Source: Lacunisphaera sp. (GTDB lineage Bacteria; Verrucomicrobiota; Verrucomicrobiia; Opitutales; Opitutaceae). From it: a DNA stretch of 64,000 nucleotides. The position numbers and the translations under genes were made by a program. Positions 26,074 to 34,969 of this stretch are shown here, piece by piece (position 1 is the stretch's first letter; every line of letters starts with the position of its first letter). The stretch covers positions 62,001-126,000 of the forward strand of contig JAQSCO010000051.1 of assembly GCA_029945445.1 (NCBI GenBank). The letters are read 5' to 3'. The notes beneath the pieces were generated by a model, which was not told the origin of the DNA, did no database searches, and saw only the letters and a program-made list of their open reading frames with translations.

Positions 26074-26442
26074 ATGAACAGATACATGCCTTCGAAACTG
26101 GCCGGTGTGGTGGCCCTGGCGGAGATAATCAATGTGCTCGGCGAGGAACTGACCAAGGAGATGCATCGGCGGCGGGAGGCCCGGCGCCCGCGGATCAAAC
26201 GCGGCGCGACCTTGCGACCGAGCGACGACACGCCGTTGTGGAATGCGGTGATTTCCCTTGTAGAGCCGCGGCTCCGCCGGCGGGGAGCCCGGGCGCTGCT
26301 GGCCCGCGAACTGGGACTGCACCGGGCCCGAATCGGCGAGTATTTCAAGCGCTCCTCGGCCATGCCCGACGCCGAGCGCACGCTCCGCCTGCTGGTCTGG
26401 CTCAGCCGCCAGCCGCTGGAGAAACCGGATGCGGTATTCTGA
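26074..26442 (+). CDS. HTH (Xre-like) protein in a palindrome-bracketed cassette
   Basis: A 122-residue basic protein. The C-terminal half (about 72-115) reads GARALLARELGLHRARIG then EYFKRSSAMPDAERTLRLL, which is an Xre/Cro-type helix-turn-helix with the usual small residue at the turn and a Pro after the recognition helix. The N-terminal half (LAEIINVLGEELTKEMHRRR) is a charged helix, perhaps for dimerisation. The ATG at 26074 is one base after a 23-bp palindrome and the stop overlaps a 27-bp palindrome with the same half-site. No Shine-Dalgarno sequence is present. The start at 26089 (MPSK) is an alternative. Autoregulation through the palindromes is likely. Confidence 0.72.
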   Translation: MNRYMPSKLAGVVALAEIINVLGEELTKEMHRRREARRPRIKRGATLRPSDDTPLWNAVISLVEPRLRRRGARALLARELGLHRARIGEYFKRSSAMPDAERTLRLLVWLSRQPLEKPDAVF

Positions 26443-26468
26443 CCAATGTTCGTATTACGAACATTGGT
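26442..26468. repeat. Palindrome overlapping the HTH stop codon
   Basis: A perfect 13-1-13 palindrome with half-site ACCAATGTTCGTA. Its core AATGTTCGTA is identical to that of the palindrome at 26050-26072; only the central base (T instead of A) and the flanks differ. The TGA stop of the HTH gene uses its first base. Confidence 0.8.
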
Positions 26469-26499
26469 GCTTTAGCACGGGAGGGATTGACGCGGGCCC

Positions 26500-27034
26500 T
26501 CAGGCCGGGGCGGGGGTGAGGGTGAGGGTGAGGGTGGTTTGGCGGACGGCGTGGCGGAAAAGGAGGCCTGAGGCGACGAACATCGCGACGAAGCCGGAAT
26601 TCAGGAGGAAGACGTTCGCCACGCCGGGGCTGAAGTCGGCCGACCAGCGGATGATGGCGACCACGGGGATCAGGAAGAGGGCGGCGGCCATGCTGAAGGC
26701 GACCTTCGCCAGGCCGGCGGGCCGCCGAGGACGGTCAGGAGATAAAACCCGTTGGCCGGATTGTCCTCGCCGATGATCTGCGCCGCGAGGTTGACCCAGG
26801 TGATGAGGAAGCCGCCCAAAACCCGAGGCCAGCGCCGAGCCGGTAGCTCAGGTTGGACCATGAGCGCGTCACCAGCAGACGGTAGGTGAAGGTCGTGAGG
26901 GCGAAGGCCACGTAGGCGAAAAGAAAGTCGTGCCACTTCCAGTCCCAGCCCTCGACGGTGAAGCTCCCGACCAGCGGGAGCAGCAGCAGGGCCAACGGCA
27001 CGAGGGCCACGATGAGATAATCTTGGCGTTTCAT
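26500..27034 (-). pseudogene. Frameshifted membrane protein gene
   Basis: Three overlapping minus-strand frames together make one plausible membrane protein of about 178 residues. The N-terminal part (MKRQDYLIVALVPLALLLLP to NLSYRLGAGLG) starts at 27034; the middle (FLITWVNLAAQIIGEDNPAN, then GFYLLTVLGGPP) is in a second frame; the end (MAAALFLIPVVAIIRWSADF, then FRHAVRQTTLTLTLTPAPA) is in a third, ending at 26500. Shifts are needed near 26820 and near 26715, both in short G/C homopolymer runs. Either the gene is decayed or the sequence has two indel errors. The last codons lie in a GGTGAG tandem repeat (about 26513-26536). Function unknown. Confidence 0.7.
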
Positions 27035-27149
27035 GGACTCAGGGTGCCGGAGCTGCGTGAAGGGAGGATGAAATCACCGTAAAATCACGACGAATCGCTT
27101 TGTGGCCAACGGCATCATAAGCGATCGGATCCCTTAGGTTGGGACCGGT

Positions 27150-27824
27150 TCAACGGCCGCCGGCGACCTTGAGCAGTTCGGCAACCTCACGGTTGCCGGT
27201 CCGCACCGCATGGGCGAGCGGGGTCACGCCCTGCTTGTCGGCCAGATTGGGGTTCGCGCCACCGGCGAGCAGCAAGCGCGTAATCTCGACGTAGGCCGGG
27301 CCGCGCGGCTTCAGGCATACCTCCAGCAACGCCGTCCAGCCGGGGCGGTTGACGTGATTCACATCGATCTTCGTCTTGAGCAGCTCGCGCACATTCTCCA
27401 CGTGCCCTTTCTCCGCCGCAGGGATGAGCGCCGTGCCGCCGAAACGGTTGGTGCTTTTCAGGTCGGCTCCGGCCGCGAGAGTCAGGCGGAGGATTTCGAG
27501 CCGACCCTCGGCCCCGGCGTAGAGGTAAGGACTGTCCATGATGTTGTCCCGCGCATTGACGTCCGCGCCGGCCGCGATGAGCACCGCGGCCGTTTCAATC
27601 TGGTTGGCATGGGTCGCCGCCAGCAGCGCAGTGCGACCCAGTTTGTCCTTGGCTCCGACCCCGGCTCCTTCCGCCAGCAGTGCCTTTACTTCGGCAACCT
27701 CACCGCGTGTTGCCGCCGCAATCAACTGCTGATCCTTGGCCGGGGCATCGGTTGAAATATTCGCCTGGCAGGTAACGACTGAAATGAGCCCCAGCCAGAA
27801 TAGGAAACAGGCTTTGGTGGACAT
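27150..27824 (-). CDS. Secreted ankyrin-repeat protein
   Basis: A 224-residue protein from ATG 27824 (MSTKACFLFWLGLISVVTC), which gives a compact signal peptide; an ATG five codons upstream is also in frame. Five or six ankyrin repeats follow from about residue 40: DKLGRTALLAATHANQIETA, NRFGGTALIPAAEKGHVENV, NRPGWTALLEVCLKPRGPAY and KQGVTPLAHAVRTGNREVAE. Ankyrin arrays bind other proteins; the partner is not evident. It is a single gene between the frameshifted membrane gene and the helicase. Confidence 0.88.
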   Translation of the reverse strand: MSTKACFLFWLGLISVVTCQANISTDAPAKDQQLIAAATRGEVAEVKALLAEGAGVGAKDKLGRTALLAATHANQIETAAVLIAAGADVNARDNIMDSPYLYAGAEGRLEILRLTLAAGADLKSTNRFGGTALIPAAEKGHVENVRELLKTKIDVNHVNRPGWTALLEVCLKPRGPAYVEITRLLLAGGANPNLADKQGVTPLAHAVRTGNREVAELLKVAGGR

Positions 27825-27935
27825 GCCCAAAAAAATCACGCTGGGACCACAAAGTCGAATCTTCCGGGGTCTGGTAAACAGGAGTGCAACAGGACGGAAT
27901 GTTTCGGACTATGGCTGTTGATATGAACCCAAGGG

Positions 27936-29951
27936 TCACCACCCGTAGCTGCGTTTGATTCGCAATTCGTCATATAGATCATCCGGCAACTCTTGGAGAA
28001 AACGTGACGGGCTGAGCATCATGCCGCCGGGGCCGGCGCGGGTGGCGACTTTCGGGTAGCAGATGTAGAGTTCGTTCTTGGCTCGGGTGACGGCGACGTA
28101 GAAGAGGCGGCGCTCTTCCTCGACGTCGCCGGATTCGATCGAGCGGCGGGTGGGGAACTGGCCGTCGGCGGCGCCGATCAAAAACACGGCGTCGTATTCG
28201 AGGCCCTTGGCCTGGTGCACCGTTGTCAGGCGCACGGCTTCCTCGTCGAGCTCGACCTGCTTGTCGCTCGTCTCGCCGTTGAGGAGCGCCACCTGCGTGA
28301 GAAATTCCTGCATGCTCGGCGACTGCGCGGCGAAGCCGACGAGGCCCTTCAATTCCTCGAGGCGGTCCAGGTAGTCGGCATACGCGCCCTTCATGTAGTC
28401 GCCATACCAGCCGTCGATCGCCATCTGCACGGCATCGGCCGGGCTGCCGGTGTCCATCACCTCGGCGACCTGTTTCAGGGATTCGCAGAAGTTGGCCCAG
28501 TCGTCCTTGGCGTCCTTCGCGACCTTGCTCTTCACGTCGTCGGTGTTGAGCACGTCGAGGAAGTTTTTCTGCATCAGTTTAGCGTGGTCGAGCGCGGCGG
28601 CGTAAATCTTCTGCGCGCCTTTCTCGCCGATCTTGGGGAGTAGGATGACGAAGCGCTGCCAGGCGAGGGTGTTGCTCGGGTTGTAGACGAAGCTGACGAG
28701 GGCGATAAGGTCGCGGACGTGCTGGCGCTCGAAGAACTTCACGCCGCTGGTGATGTGGTAGGGCATGCCGTGGCGCGTGAGCGCGAGCTGCATCTCGAGC
28801 GCGAGGAAGTGCGAGCGATAGAGGACGGCAATTTCCTTGGGCGACACGCCCTCCTCGTTGATGAGGGCGTGCATGCGCTTGACGATGAACTCGGCCTGCT
28901 CGCGGTCGTCCATCGCGGCGATGACGGCGGGCTTCGAGCCGTGCTTGCGGGCGGCACGGAGCTCCTTGTCGAAGTGGCGGCCGCGCGGCTGGGCGGCGAG
29001 CACGCCGTTGGCGAAATTCAGGATCTCGGGCGTGGAGCGGTAGTTCGTCTCGATGCGGTGGATGACCGTGCCCGCATGCCGCTCGGGGAACGACATGATG
29101 TTTTCAAAGTTCGCGCCGCGCCACGAGTAGATGCACTGGGCGTCGTCGCCGACGGCCATGATCTTGTGGTGCGGGGCGAGCCGGTCCACGATCTGCGCCT
29201 GGATGGTGTTGGTGTCCTGGTATTCGTCGACGAGGACATGGCGGAAGCGCTGGCCGAAATACGCCGCGACCTCGGGCGCCTCGGTGAGGAGCTTCAGCCA
29301 GAGTTCGAGGAGGTCGTCGTAGTCCACGACCGACTGGTCGCGCCGGGCCTTCTCGTAGGCGGCATGGAAGGCCGGCAGGCGGCCGGCGATCTCAGCGTAT
29401 TGCGGGAAGTTCTTCGCGACGGTGTCGGCGATCGAGAGCTGCGTGTTGCGGGCGAGGGAGAGGACGCTGAAGAGCGGGCCCGGGCGCGGGTTGGTCTTGT
29501 CCTTGAAGAACAGCTTGTCGACGGCCTCGACGGTCTGCTTGAGGAGGGTCTCGGACTCGTCGGCGTCGAGGATGGTAAAGTTCTTCGGGAGCTTGATGGC
29601 CTCGCCGTAGATGCGGAGGGCGCGGTTGCCGAGGGAGTGGAAGGTGCCGCCCCAGAAGCGGCCCGGCTCGATGCCGGTGAGTTCCTGCACACGGTGGAGC
29701 ATCTCCTTGGCGGCCTTGTTGGTGAAAGTGAGGAGGAGGATTTCTCCCGGGCGGACGCCCTTTGAGAGCAGGTAGGCCACGCGGTAGGTGAGCGTGCGGG
29801 TCTTGCCCGAGCCGGCGCCGGCGAGGACGAGCAGCGGGCCCGGCTCGGCGGTGACGGCGGCGAACTGCTCGTCGTTGAGCGCGGCCTTGAAATCGATCGC
29901 TGGGACCACGGGGTGGCCGGCGGACGATTCGCTATGCAGAGTGAAATCCAT
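27936..29951 (-). CDS. UvrD/PcrA/Rep-type DNA helicase
   Basis: A 671-residue superfamily 1 helicase from ATG 29951 (MDFTLHSESS). The frame is open further upstream, but that DNA is a low-complexity repeat. Motif Q/I is LNDEQFAAVTAEPGPLLVLA then GAGSGKT (Walker A, 44-51); motif II is VLVDEYQDTN; others are GDDAQCIYSWRGA, LTTVHQAKGLEYDAVFLIG and VEEERRLFYVAVTRAK. It unwinds DNA 3' to 5' in repair or replication restart. It is somewhat shorter than PcrA (about 720), so the exact orthologue (pcrA, rep or uvrD) is left open. The gene stands alone. Confidence 0.93.
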   Translation of the reverse strand: MDFTLHSESSAGHPVVPAIDFKAALNDEQFAAVTAEPGPLLVLAGAGSGKTRTLTYRVAYLLSKGVRPGEILLLTFTNKAAKEMLHRVQELTGIEPGRFWGGTFHSLGNRALRIYGEAIKLPKNFTILDADESETLLKQTVEAVDKLFFKDKTNPRPGPLFSVLSLARNTQLSIADTVAKNFPQYAEIAGRLPAFHAAYEKARRDQSVVDYDDLLELWLKLLTEAPEVAAYFGQRFRHVLVDEYQDTNTIQAQIVDRLAPHHKIMAVGDDAQCIYSWRGANFENIMSFPERHAGTVIHRIETNYRSTPEILNFANGVLAAQPRGRHFDKELRAARKHGSKPAVIAAMDDREQAEFIVKRMHALINEEGVSPKEIAVLYRSHFLALEMQLALTRHGMPYHITSGVKFFERQHVRDLIALVSFVYNPSNTLAWQRFVILLPKIGEKGAQKIYAAALDHAKLMQKNFLDVLNTDDVKSKVAKDAKDDWANFCESLKQVAEVMDTGSPADAVQMAIDGWYGDYMKGAYADYLDRLEELKGLVGFAAQSPSMQEFLTQVALLNGETSDKQVELDEEAVRLTTVHQAKGLEYDAVFLIGAADGQFPTRRSIESGDVEEERRLFYVAVTRAKNELYICYPKVATRAGPGGMMLSPSRFLQELPDDLYDELRIKRSYGW

Positions 29952-29952
29952 T

Positions 29953-30077
29953 GATGGCCGCAAAAAGGCGCAAAAGGCGCACAAAGAGCAAAGGAAAAGG
30001 CGAGGAAGTTTGGCCCACGAAACACACGAAATGACACGAAAGGAAAGGTGGAGGGCCCGCAGAGACGCGGGCCCTCC
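29953..30077. repeat. Low-complexity repeats and an 11-bp-stem hairpin upstream of the helicase gene
   Basis: 29955-29995 holds near-tandem units of the type GCAAAAAGGCGCAAAAGGCG, and 30013-30048 holds units of the type CACGAAACACACGAAATGA. Next to them GGAGGGCCCGC (30050-30060) and GCGGGCCCTCC (30067-30077) form a perfect 11-bp hairpin with a 6-base loop. The hairpin shares TGGAGGGCCC with the cloverleaf repeats at 36407 and 40836. The helicase promoter must lie within or beyond this block. Confidence 0.7.
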
Positions 30078-30190
30078 AACGGGACAACAGTCAGCGCAAC
30101 TCCCGGCTGGCGCGCGCGGCATTTGCGGGGAAAGTGATTCGCAGCTCGTGCCGGCCGCGTCGGCCGCTAGGCTTCCCCCTTACCCCACGC

Positions 30191-32764
30191 ATGAAACCCC
30201 GGAATGCCTGCCTTGCCGCGTTGTTCGTTTCCGCCGGTGCCCTGGCCGCCGCGCCCGTCGCTGAAAAGCCCGCCTACCTCGACCCGGCGCAACCGCTCGA
30301 GACGCGCGTGCAGGATCTGGTGTCACGCCTGACGCTCGACGAGAAGTCCAGCCTGATGATGAACACGACGCCCGGCGTGCCGCGGCTGGGCATCCCGAAA
30401 TACGACTGGTGGAACGAATCACTGCACGGCGTCGCGCGGGCGGGCGAGGCGACGGTGTTCCCGCAGGCCATCGGGCTGGCGGCGATGTGGGATGAGGCGT
30501 TCATGAAGCAAGTCGCCGCCACCATCGGCGTGGAGGCGCGGGCAAAGTTCAACGGCGCCGTGGGCACGAAGAACGAGGGCGAACGCTACCACGGGCTCAC
30601 GTTCTGGACCCCCAACATCAATATTTTCCGCGATCCCCGCTGGGGGCGAGGGCAGGAAACCTACGGGGAGGACCCGTTCCTGACGGCCCGCACCGGCGTG
30701 GCCTTCGTGCACGGCCTGCAGGGCGACGACCCGCGCTACCTGCAGGCGGCCGCGTGCGCCAAGCATTACGCGGTGCACAGCGGGCCTGAGTCGTCGCGGC
30801 ACAACTTCGACGTCTCGCCGCCCGCGGCGGATTTTTATGAGACTTACCTGCCGGCCTTCGAGGCGCTCGTGCGCGAGGGCAGGGTCGAGGCGGTGATGAC
30901 CGCCTACAACGCCGTCTACGGCAAGCCGGCCGCAGTGAACCCTCTGCTCTACAGCCTGCTGGCGAAATGGGGCTTCAACGGCCACATCACGTCGGACTGC
31001 GGCGCGATCGCCGACCTCAGCCGCACCTACAAGCTGGCGAAGGACGACGCCGGGGCGGAGGCGATGTCGATCAAGGCCGGCCTGAACGTCCGCTGCGGTG
31101 ACGACACCCCGCAGCTGGCCGCGGCCGTGCGGCGGGGGCTGATTTCCGAGGCGGAGGTGGATGACCGGCTTGGCGCATTGCTGCGCACGCAGTTCCGGCT
31201 CGGGTTCTACGACGAGAAGGACCGCGTGCCCTTCAGCAAGATCGCCCCGGTGGAAAACAATTCGCCGGCGCACGCCGCGCTCGCGCTCGAGGCCGCGCGC
31301 AAGTCCATGGTGCTCCTGAAAAACGACGGCACGCTGCCGCTCAAGCGCGGGACGTTGCAGCGCGTGGCCGTCATCGGGCCCAGCGCGGACTCGGTCACGG
31401 TTCTCCTGGGCAACTACAACGGCAAGCCGACGGCGCCCGTGACCGTGCTCGCCGGCCTCCAGGCCGCGCTCGGGCCGGCTGTGACCGTGGACTATGCGCA
31501 CGGCTGTGACTACGCGATGCTGCCGGCGAAGGTGCTGCCGATCCCGCGCACCGGCCTGCGCTCCGGCGAATTCACCGGCCTGATGGGCGATTACTTCACG
31601 AACCCGAACCTCGAGGGCACGCCCGTGGCGCAGCGGCGCGACCGGCCGGTCAGTTTTGACTTTGCCAAGGACAAGCTGCCGCCCGGCGCGGCGGCGGAAA
31701 ACCTGTCGGTGCGCTGGCAGGGCAACCTGATCACGACGCTCGCGGGCGATTACCAGCTGATGGTGAAGGGCCGCGGCGGGTTCCGGCTCGAGGTCGACGG
31801 CAAGCGGCTCATCGACGCGTGGACGCCGGACGAGAAGGCGCGGACGGTCACCGTGCGGCTGCCGGACAACGGCGTCATCCCGGTGAAGCTCGAGTATTTC
31901 TCGGCCAACGGCCCGGCGGCGGTGTCGCTCGAGTGGCAGTTGCCCGACGCGGCGGCGGGATTCGACGCGGCGGTCGTGCTGGCGCAGCAGGCTGACGCGA
32001 TCATCTACGTCGGCGGCATCTCGGCGCAGCTCGAGGGCGAGGAGATGAAGGTGGACTACGAGGGCTTCAAGGGCGGCGACCGCACGCGCATCGAGCTGCC
32101 CACGGTGCAGGAGAAACTGCTGCAGTTGCTCGCGGCGACCGGCAAGCCGCTCGTGTTCGTGAACCTTTCCGGCAGCGCGGTCGCGATGCCGTGGGCCGAC
32201 GCGCACGTGAACGCCATCCTGCAGGCGTGGTATCCCGGCCAGGCGGCGGGCACGGCGGTGGCCGACGTGATCTTCGGCGACTACAACCCCGCCGGCCGGC
32301 TGCCGGTGACCTTCTACCGTGCGACGGAGGACATCCCGGCCTTCGAGGACTACCGCATGGCCGGGCGGACCTACCGCTACTTCAAGGGGACGCCGCTGTA
32401 TGCGTTCGGCCACGGGCTGAGCTACACGAAGTTCGACTACGCCAACCTGCGCGTCGTCCCGGCGGCCGGCGGCACGCTCAGCGTGACGGTGGACGTGACG
32501 AACTCCGGCGGGCGGGACGGCGATGAGGTGGTGCAGCTCTACAGTGTGCCGCCCGCGGCGCGCGAGAACGAGGCGCTGTGCGGCTTTGTGCGCGTGGCGC
32601 TCAAGGCCGGCGAGCAGAAGACCGTCGCGCTCACGGTGCCGGCGACGGCGCTGCGCCGCTGGAGCGATGAGAAGAACGACTACATCGTTCCGGCCGGCGA
32701 GTGGACGATCCGCGCCGGGGCTTCGTCGGCCGACATCCGGCAGGCGGGGAAGGTCAAACTGTAG
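30191..32764 (+). CDS. Secreted GH3 glycosidase with PA14 insertion (beta-glucosidase/xylosidase type)
   Basis: An 857-residue protein from ATG 30191 with a signal peptide (MKPRNACLAALFVSAGALAA). The GH3 N-terminal barrel is clear: KYDWWNESLHGVARAG, DPRWGRGQETYGEDP, CAKHYAVHSGPE, and the nucleophile Asp269 in ITSDCGAI. The C-terminal sandwich begins about residue 370 (ARKSMVLLKNDGTLPL). A PA14 carbohydrate-binding module is inserted at about 460-590 (GLMGDYFTNPNLEGTPVA, RLEVDGKRLIDAW). A fibronectin III-like domain ends the protein. NESLHG and SDCGA resemble beta-xylosidase/glucosidase subfamilies. It probably releases monosaccharides in the periplasm. Confidence 0.92.
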   Translation: MKPRNACLAALFVSAGALAAAPVAEKPAYLDPAQPLETRVQDLVSRLTLDEKSSLMMNTTPGVPRLGIPKYDWWNESLHGVARAGEATVFPQAIGLAAMWDEAFMKQVAATIGVEARAKFNGAVGTKNEGERYHGLTFWTPNINIFRDPRWGRGQETYGEDPFLTARTGVAFVHGLQGDDPRYLQAAACAKHYAVHSGPESSRHNFDVSPPAADFYETYLPAFEALVREGRVEAVMTAYNAVYGKPAAVNPLLYSLLAKWGFNGHITSDCGAIADLSRTYKLAKDDAGAEAMSIKAGLNVRCGDDTPQLAAAVRRGLISEAEVDDRLGALLRTQFRLGFYDEKDRVPFSKIAPVENNSPAHAALALEAARKSMVLLKNDGTLPLKRGTLQRVAVIGPSADSVTVLLGNYNGKPTAPVTVLAGLQAALGPAVTVDYAHGCDYAMLPAKVLPIPRTGLRSGEFTGLMGDYFTNPNLEGTPVAQRRDRPVSFDFAKDKLPPGAAAENLSVRWQGNLITTLAGDYQLMVKGRGGFRLEVDGKRLIDAWTPDEKARTVTVRLPDNGVIPVKLEYFSANGPAAVSLEWQLPDAAAGFDAAVVLAQQADAIIYVGGISAQLEGEEMKVDYEGFKGGDRTRIELPTVQEKLLQLLAATGKPLVFVNLSGSAVAMPWADAHVNAILQAWYPGQAAGTAVADVIFGDYNPAGRLPVTFYRATEDIPAFEDYRMAGRTYRYFKGTPLYAFGHGLSYTKFDYANLRVVPAAGGTLSVTVDVTNSGGRDGDEVVQLYSVPPAARENEALCGFVRVALKAGEQKTVALTVPATALRRWSDEKNDYIVPAGEWTIRAGASSADIRQAGKVKL

Positions 32765-32819
32765 GAGGGGCTTTATGTGCCGATTGGAACATCGCATCGG
32801 GGCGTAAAGCCCCTCTTAC
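32761..32819. repeat. Long-stem hairpin repeat in a convergent junction (copy 2)
   Basis: Arms 32761-32784 and 32796-32819 pair over about 24 bases with a few mismatches (GAGGGGCTTTA / TAAAGCCCCTC conserved) and an 11-base loop. It is clearly related to 13618-13671. It overlaps the stop codon of the GH3 gene and lies 10 bases before the stop of the convergent peptidase. Confidence 0.85.
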
Positions 32820-32828
32820 AGCCGATCC

Positions 32829-34781
32829 TTACGGCGCCGGGTCGGGCGGGACGTTCTTCAGGAGGAACGCGGCAACGTTCGTGTAGAACGTGCGGCGCGC
32901 CGCCTCGTTGGGCAGGCCGTGGATGCCCACGGCGTCTTTGATGACCTCGACGGACTTGCCGGCGTCGCGGAGGGAACGGGCCATGGCGTTGGACTGCACG
33001 ACGTCGACGGTGTTGTCCGCTCCGCCGTGGAGGAGCAGCACGGGGCAGCGGACGTTGGCGCCGAAGAACGCGGGAGACAGGGCGCGGTAACGGTCGGCAT
33101 TGGCGGCAAAATCCGGATAGTAATCCTTCCGCCAGCGGAAGAGTTCGGCGCCGCCGTATTTCTTGTTCTCCTTGAACTGAGCCGCCCAGTCGTAGACGCC
33201 GGCAAATCCCACGGTCGCCGCGAGCAGGTCGGGGTAGCGGGTGGCGATGGCGAGGGAGATATAACCGCCATAGCTGCCCCCATAGGCCACGATGCGTTTC
33301 GGGTCCGCGTAACCCTGGGCGATGGCCCAGCGGATCCCGTCGACCACGTCGTCGACGGACTTGGCGTGCACTTCCAGGATGTTTTCCAACTCGTGGCGGC
33401 GGCCGTAGCCGGTGGAGCCGCGGTAATTGACCTGCAGCACGCCGTAGCCGAGGCCGGCGAGGAACTGCACCTCGGGCTCGAAACCCCAGTAGTCGCGGGC
33501 GCTGGGTCCACCATGGGAAAGAGCGACCAGCGGCACCTTCTGGTCGGCTTTCCGGCCGGGCGGCAGGGTCAGGTAGCCGTGCACCGTCCAGCCATCGCGG
33601 GTTACGAACGACACCGGCTGCATGGCGGCCCAAGGCCGTTTCCCGGCCTCGGGCATTGAGGAAATGACCGAGTGGATTTCGTGTTTGGCCGGATTGTAAC
33701 GATACAGCACGACGGGCGCAGTATCCGAACGGACGGAGAAAAGCACCTCGCCGGAATCAATCACGCCGCGGAGCAGCACGATGGCGCCGGGGAAGGATTT
33801 CTGGAGCGTGGCGTGGACCTGGGCGTATTGGCCATTGAGCCAGAGGAAGGCCTGCTTCTCGTTGAAATAAGAGAGCCCCATCGGGATGCCGGTCTTCGGG
33901 TCGGCAATGACAAAGGGCAGAACGTCGAAAACCGGGTCGGCGGTCGGAGCGTCGGTGAATTTGTTTTCCGGCACCGAGAACGGTTGCAGTTGATAGCGGC
34001 CTTCCGGCCCCGGGCTCGCGACCAGCACGGTTTGCCCCGACGCATCGAACGTCACCGGGCTGCTGCGGGAAGGCAGATTGAGCGGAGCCCAGTCTTTCCC
34101 GCCCACGGGCCGGTGCATGTAGGACCAGCCGCCGTCGGGGTCGGTGATCATGGCGAGACGGGGCTCCCCGGCCAGATCGGTCTCCCATTCGATGGCTTTG
34201 CCGGGATTGCTGCCAATCGTCTCGTAGAGCGTGAGGGTCTTTTTGTTGAGCCGCCAGATGGTGCCGTAAATCGTCTCGTGGTTGCCCACGAAGAGCGCGG
34301 TATCCGGATTTTGCGGTAGCGAATCCAGCAATTGAACGGAGATGTTGGGTAGCTCAAGTTTCCTGACCTTCATCAAACGGGCGTCGGCGATCCATATGCC
34401 CGACGCCCAGCTGTCCCGGATCGAGTCCGTGATCATGAGTTGGTCGGAACCCAGCCATCTCATACTGCCGATGCCCTGAGGCGACCCGGCCATGAAGACA
34501 CTGTTCACATTGCTCTTGCCGGTCAGGCGGTAGAATTTCCCGGTCTTGAATTCATAGCTGTCGAGGACCCGCTTGTCGTCGATGGTGCGCAGGAAGGAGA
34601 AGTGGGCGCCGTCGGGCGCGAGCTGGCCCTGTTCAAAAGCCGCGGGACGGAACAGGACGTCCATGAGCTCCGTGACCTTCGCGGGCAACGCCGGCGCCTT
34701 GTCGGCGGCGGGGGCGAGGGCAAAAACGGCAAGGCCGGCGAGGACGCCGGCGAGATGCCGCCGGAGATGCGGGTTGTTCAT
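32829..34781 (-). CDS. Secreted S9 family (prolyl oligopeptidase-type) peptidase
   Basis: A 650-residue protein with a signal peptide (HLAGVLAGLAVFALAPAA). Residues 30-390 form a beta-propeller-like region; the C-terminal alpha/beta hydrolase domain has VALSHGGPSARDYWGFEPEV, GVLQVNYRGSTGYGRRHELE, the nucleophile Ser (about residue 500) in AYGGSYGGYISLA, the Asp in LLLHGGADNTVDVVQS and the His in GIHGLPNEAARR. The sequence fits the dipeptidyl peptidase/acylaminoacyl peptidase branch of S9. It probably trims oligopeptides in the periplasm. It converges with the GH3 gene. Confidence 0.92.
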   Translation of the reverse strand: MNNPHLRRHLAGVLAGLAVFALAPAADKAPALPAKVTELMDVLFRPAAFEQGQLAPDGAHFSFLRTIDDKRVLDSYEFKTGKFYRLTGKSNVNSVFMAGSPQGIGSMRWLGSDQLMITDSIRDSWASGIWIADARLMKVRKLELPNISVQLLDSLPQNPDTALFVGNHETIYGTIWRLNKKTLTLYETIGSNPGKAIEWETDLAGEPRLAMITDPDGGWSYMHRPVGGKDWAPLNLPSRSSPVTFDASGQTVLVASPGPEGRYQLQPFSVPENKFTDAPTADPVFDVLPFVIADPKTGIPMGLSYFNEKQAFLWLNGQYAQVHATLQKSFPGAIVLLRGVIDSGEVLFSVRSDTAPVVLYRYNPAKHEIHSVISSMPEAGKRPWAAMQPVSFVTRDGWTVHGYLTLPPGRKADQKVPLVALSHGGPSARDYWGFEPEVQFLAGLGYGVLQVNYRGSTGYGRRHELENILEVHAKSVDDVVDGIRWAIAQGYADPKRIVAYGGSYGGYISLAIATRYPDLLAATVGFAGVYDWAAQFKENKKYGGAELFRWRKDYYPDFAANADRYRALSPAFFGANVRCPVLLLHGGADNTVDVVQSNAMARSLRDAGKSVEVIKDAVGIHGLPNEAARRTFYTNVAAFLLKNVPPDPAP

Positions 34782-34884
34782 AGTGGTGGGGCTGCCCGGC
34801 CCGGAGCGGCAGTGCGGGCAAAATGCCCGGCGCGGGAAAGCCGGTCAAAAATAAAAAACGCGGCAGCCGGCGGTCTTGGTTCGG

Positions 34885-34932
34885 AGGGCAGGGCCCGCGA
34901 GCGGAGAAAACGCGCTGCGGTCAGCGCGCTCC
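34885..34932. repeat. Hairpin-rich repeat between S9 peptidase and frr
   Basis: CGCGCTG (34911-34917) and CAGCGCG (34922-34928) form a 7-bp hairpin inside a segment that begins GGAGGGCAGGGCCCGCGAGCG and ends GCTCC, so GGAG and CTCC close a larger structure. It looks like another GGAG...CTCC intergenic repeat, but I see only one copy of this sequence. The 188-base gap holds no gene. Confidence 0.5.
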
Positions 34933-34969
34933 ACTAACAAGCCCGCCCGGCAAACGAAACCGGGGCACC

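Noticed and set aside
26513-26536. GGTGAG tandem units as a possible CRISPR or VNTR array
   Set aside because: Only about four 6-base units with no spacers; it is a simple slippage repeat at the end of the frameshifted gene.
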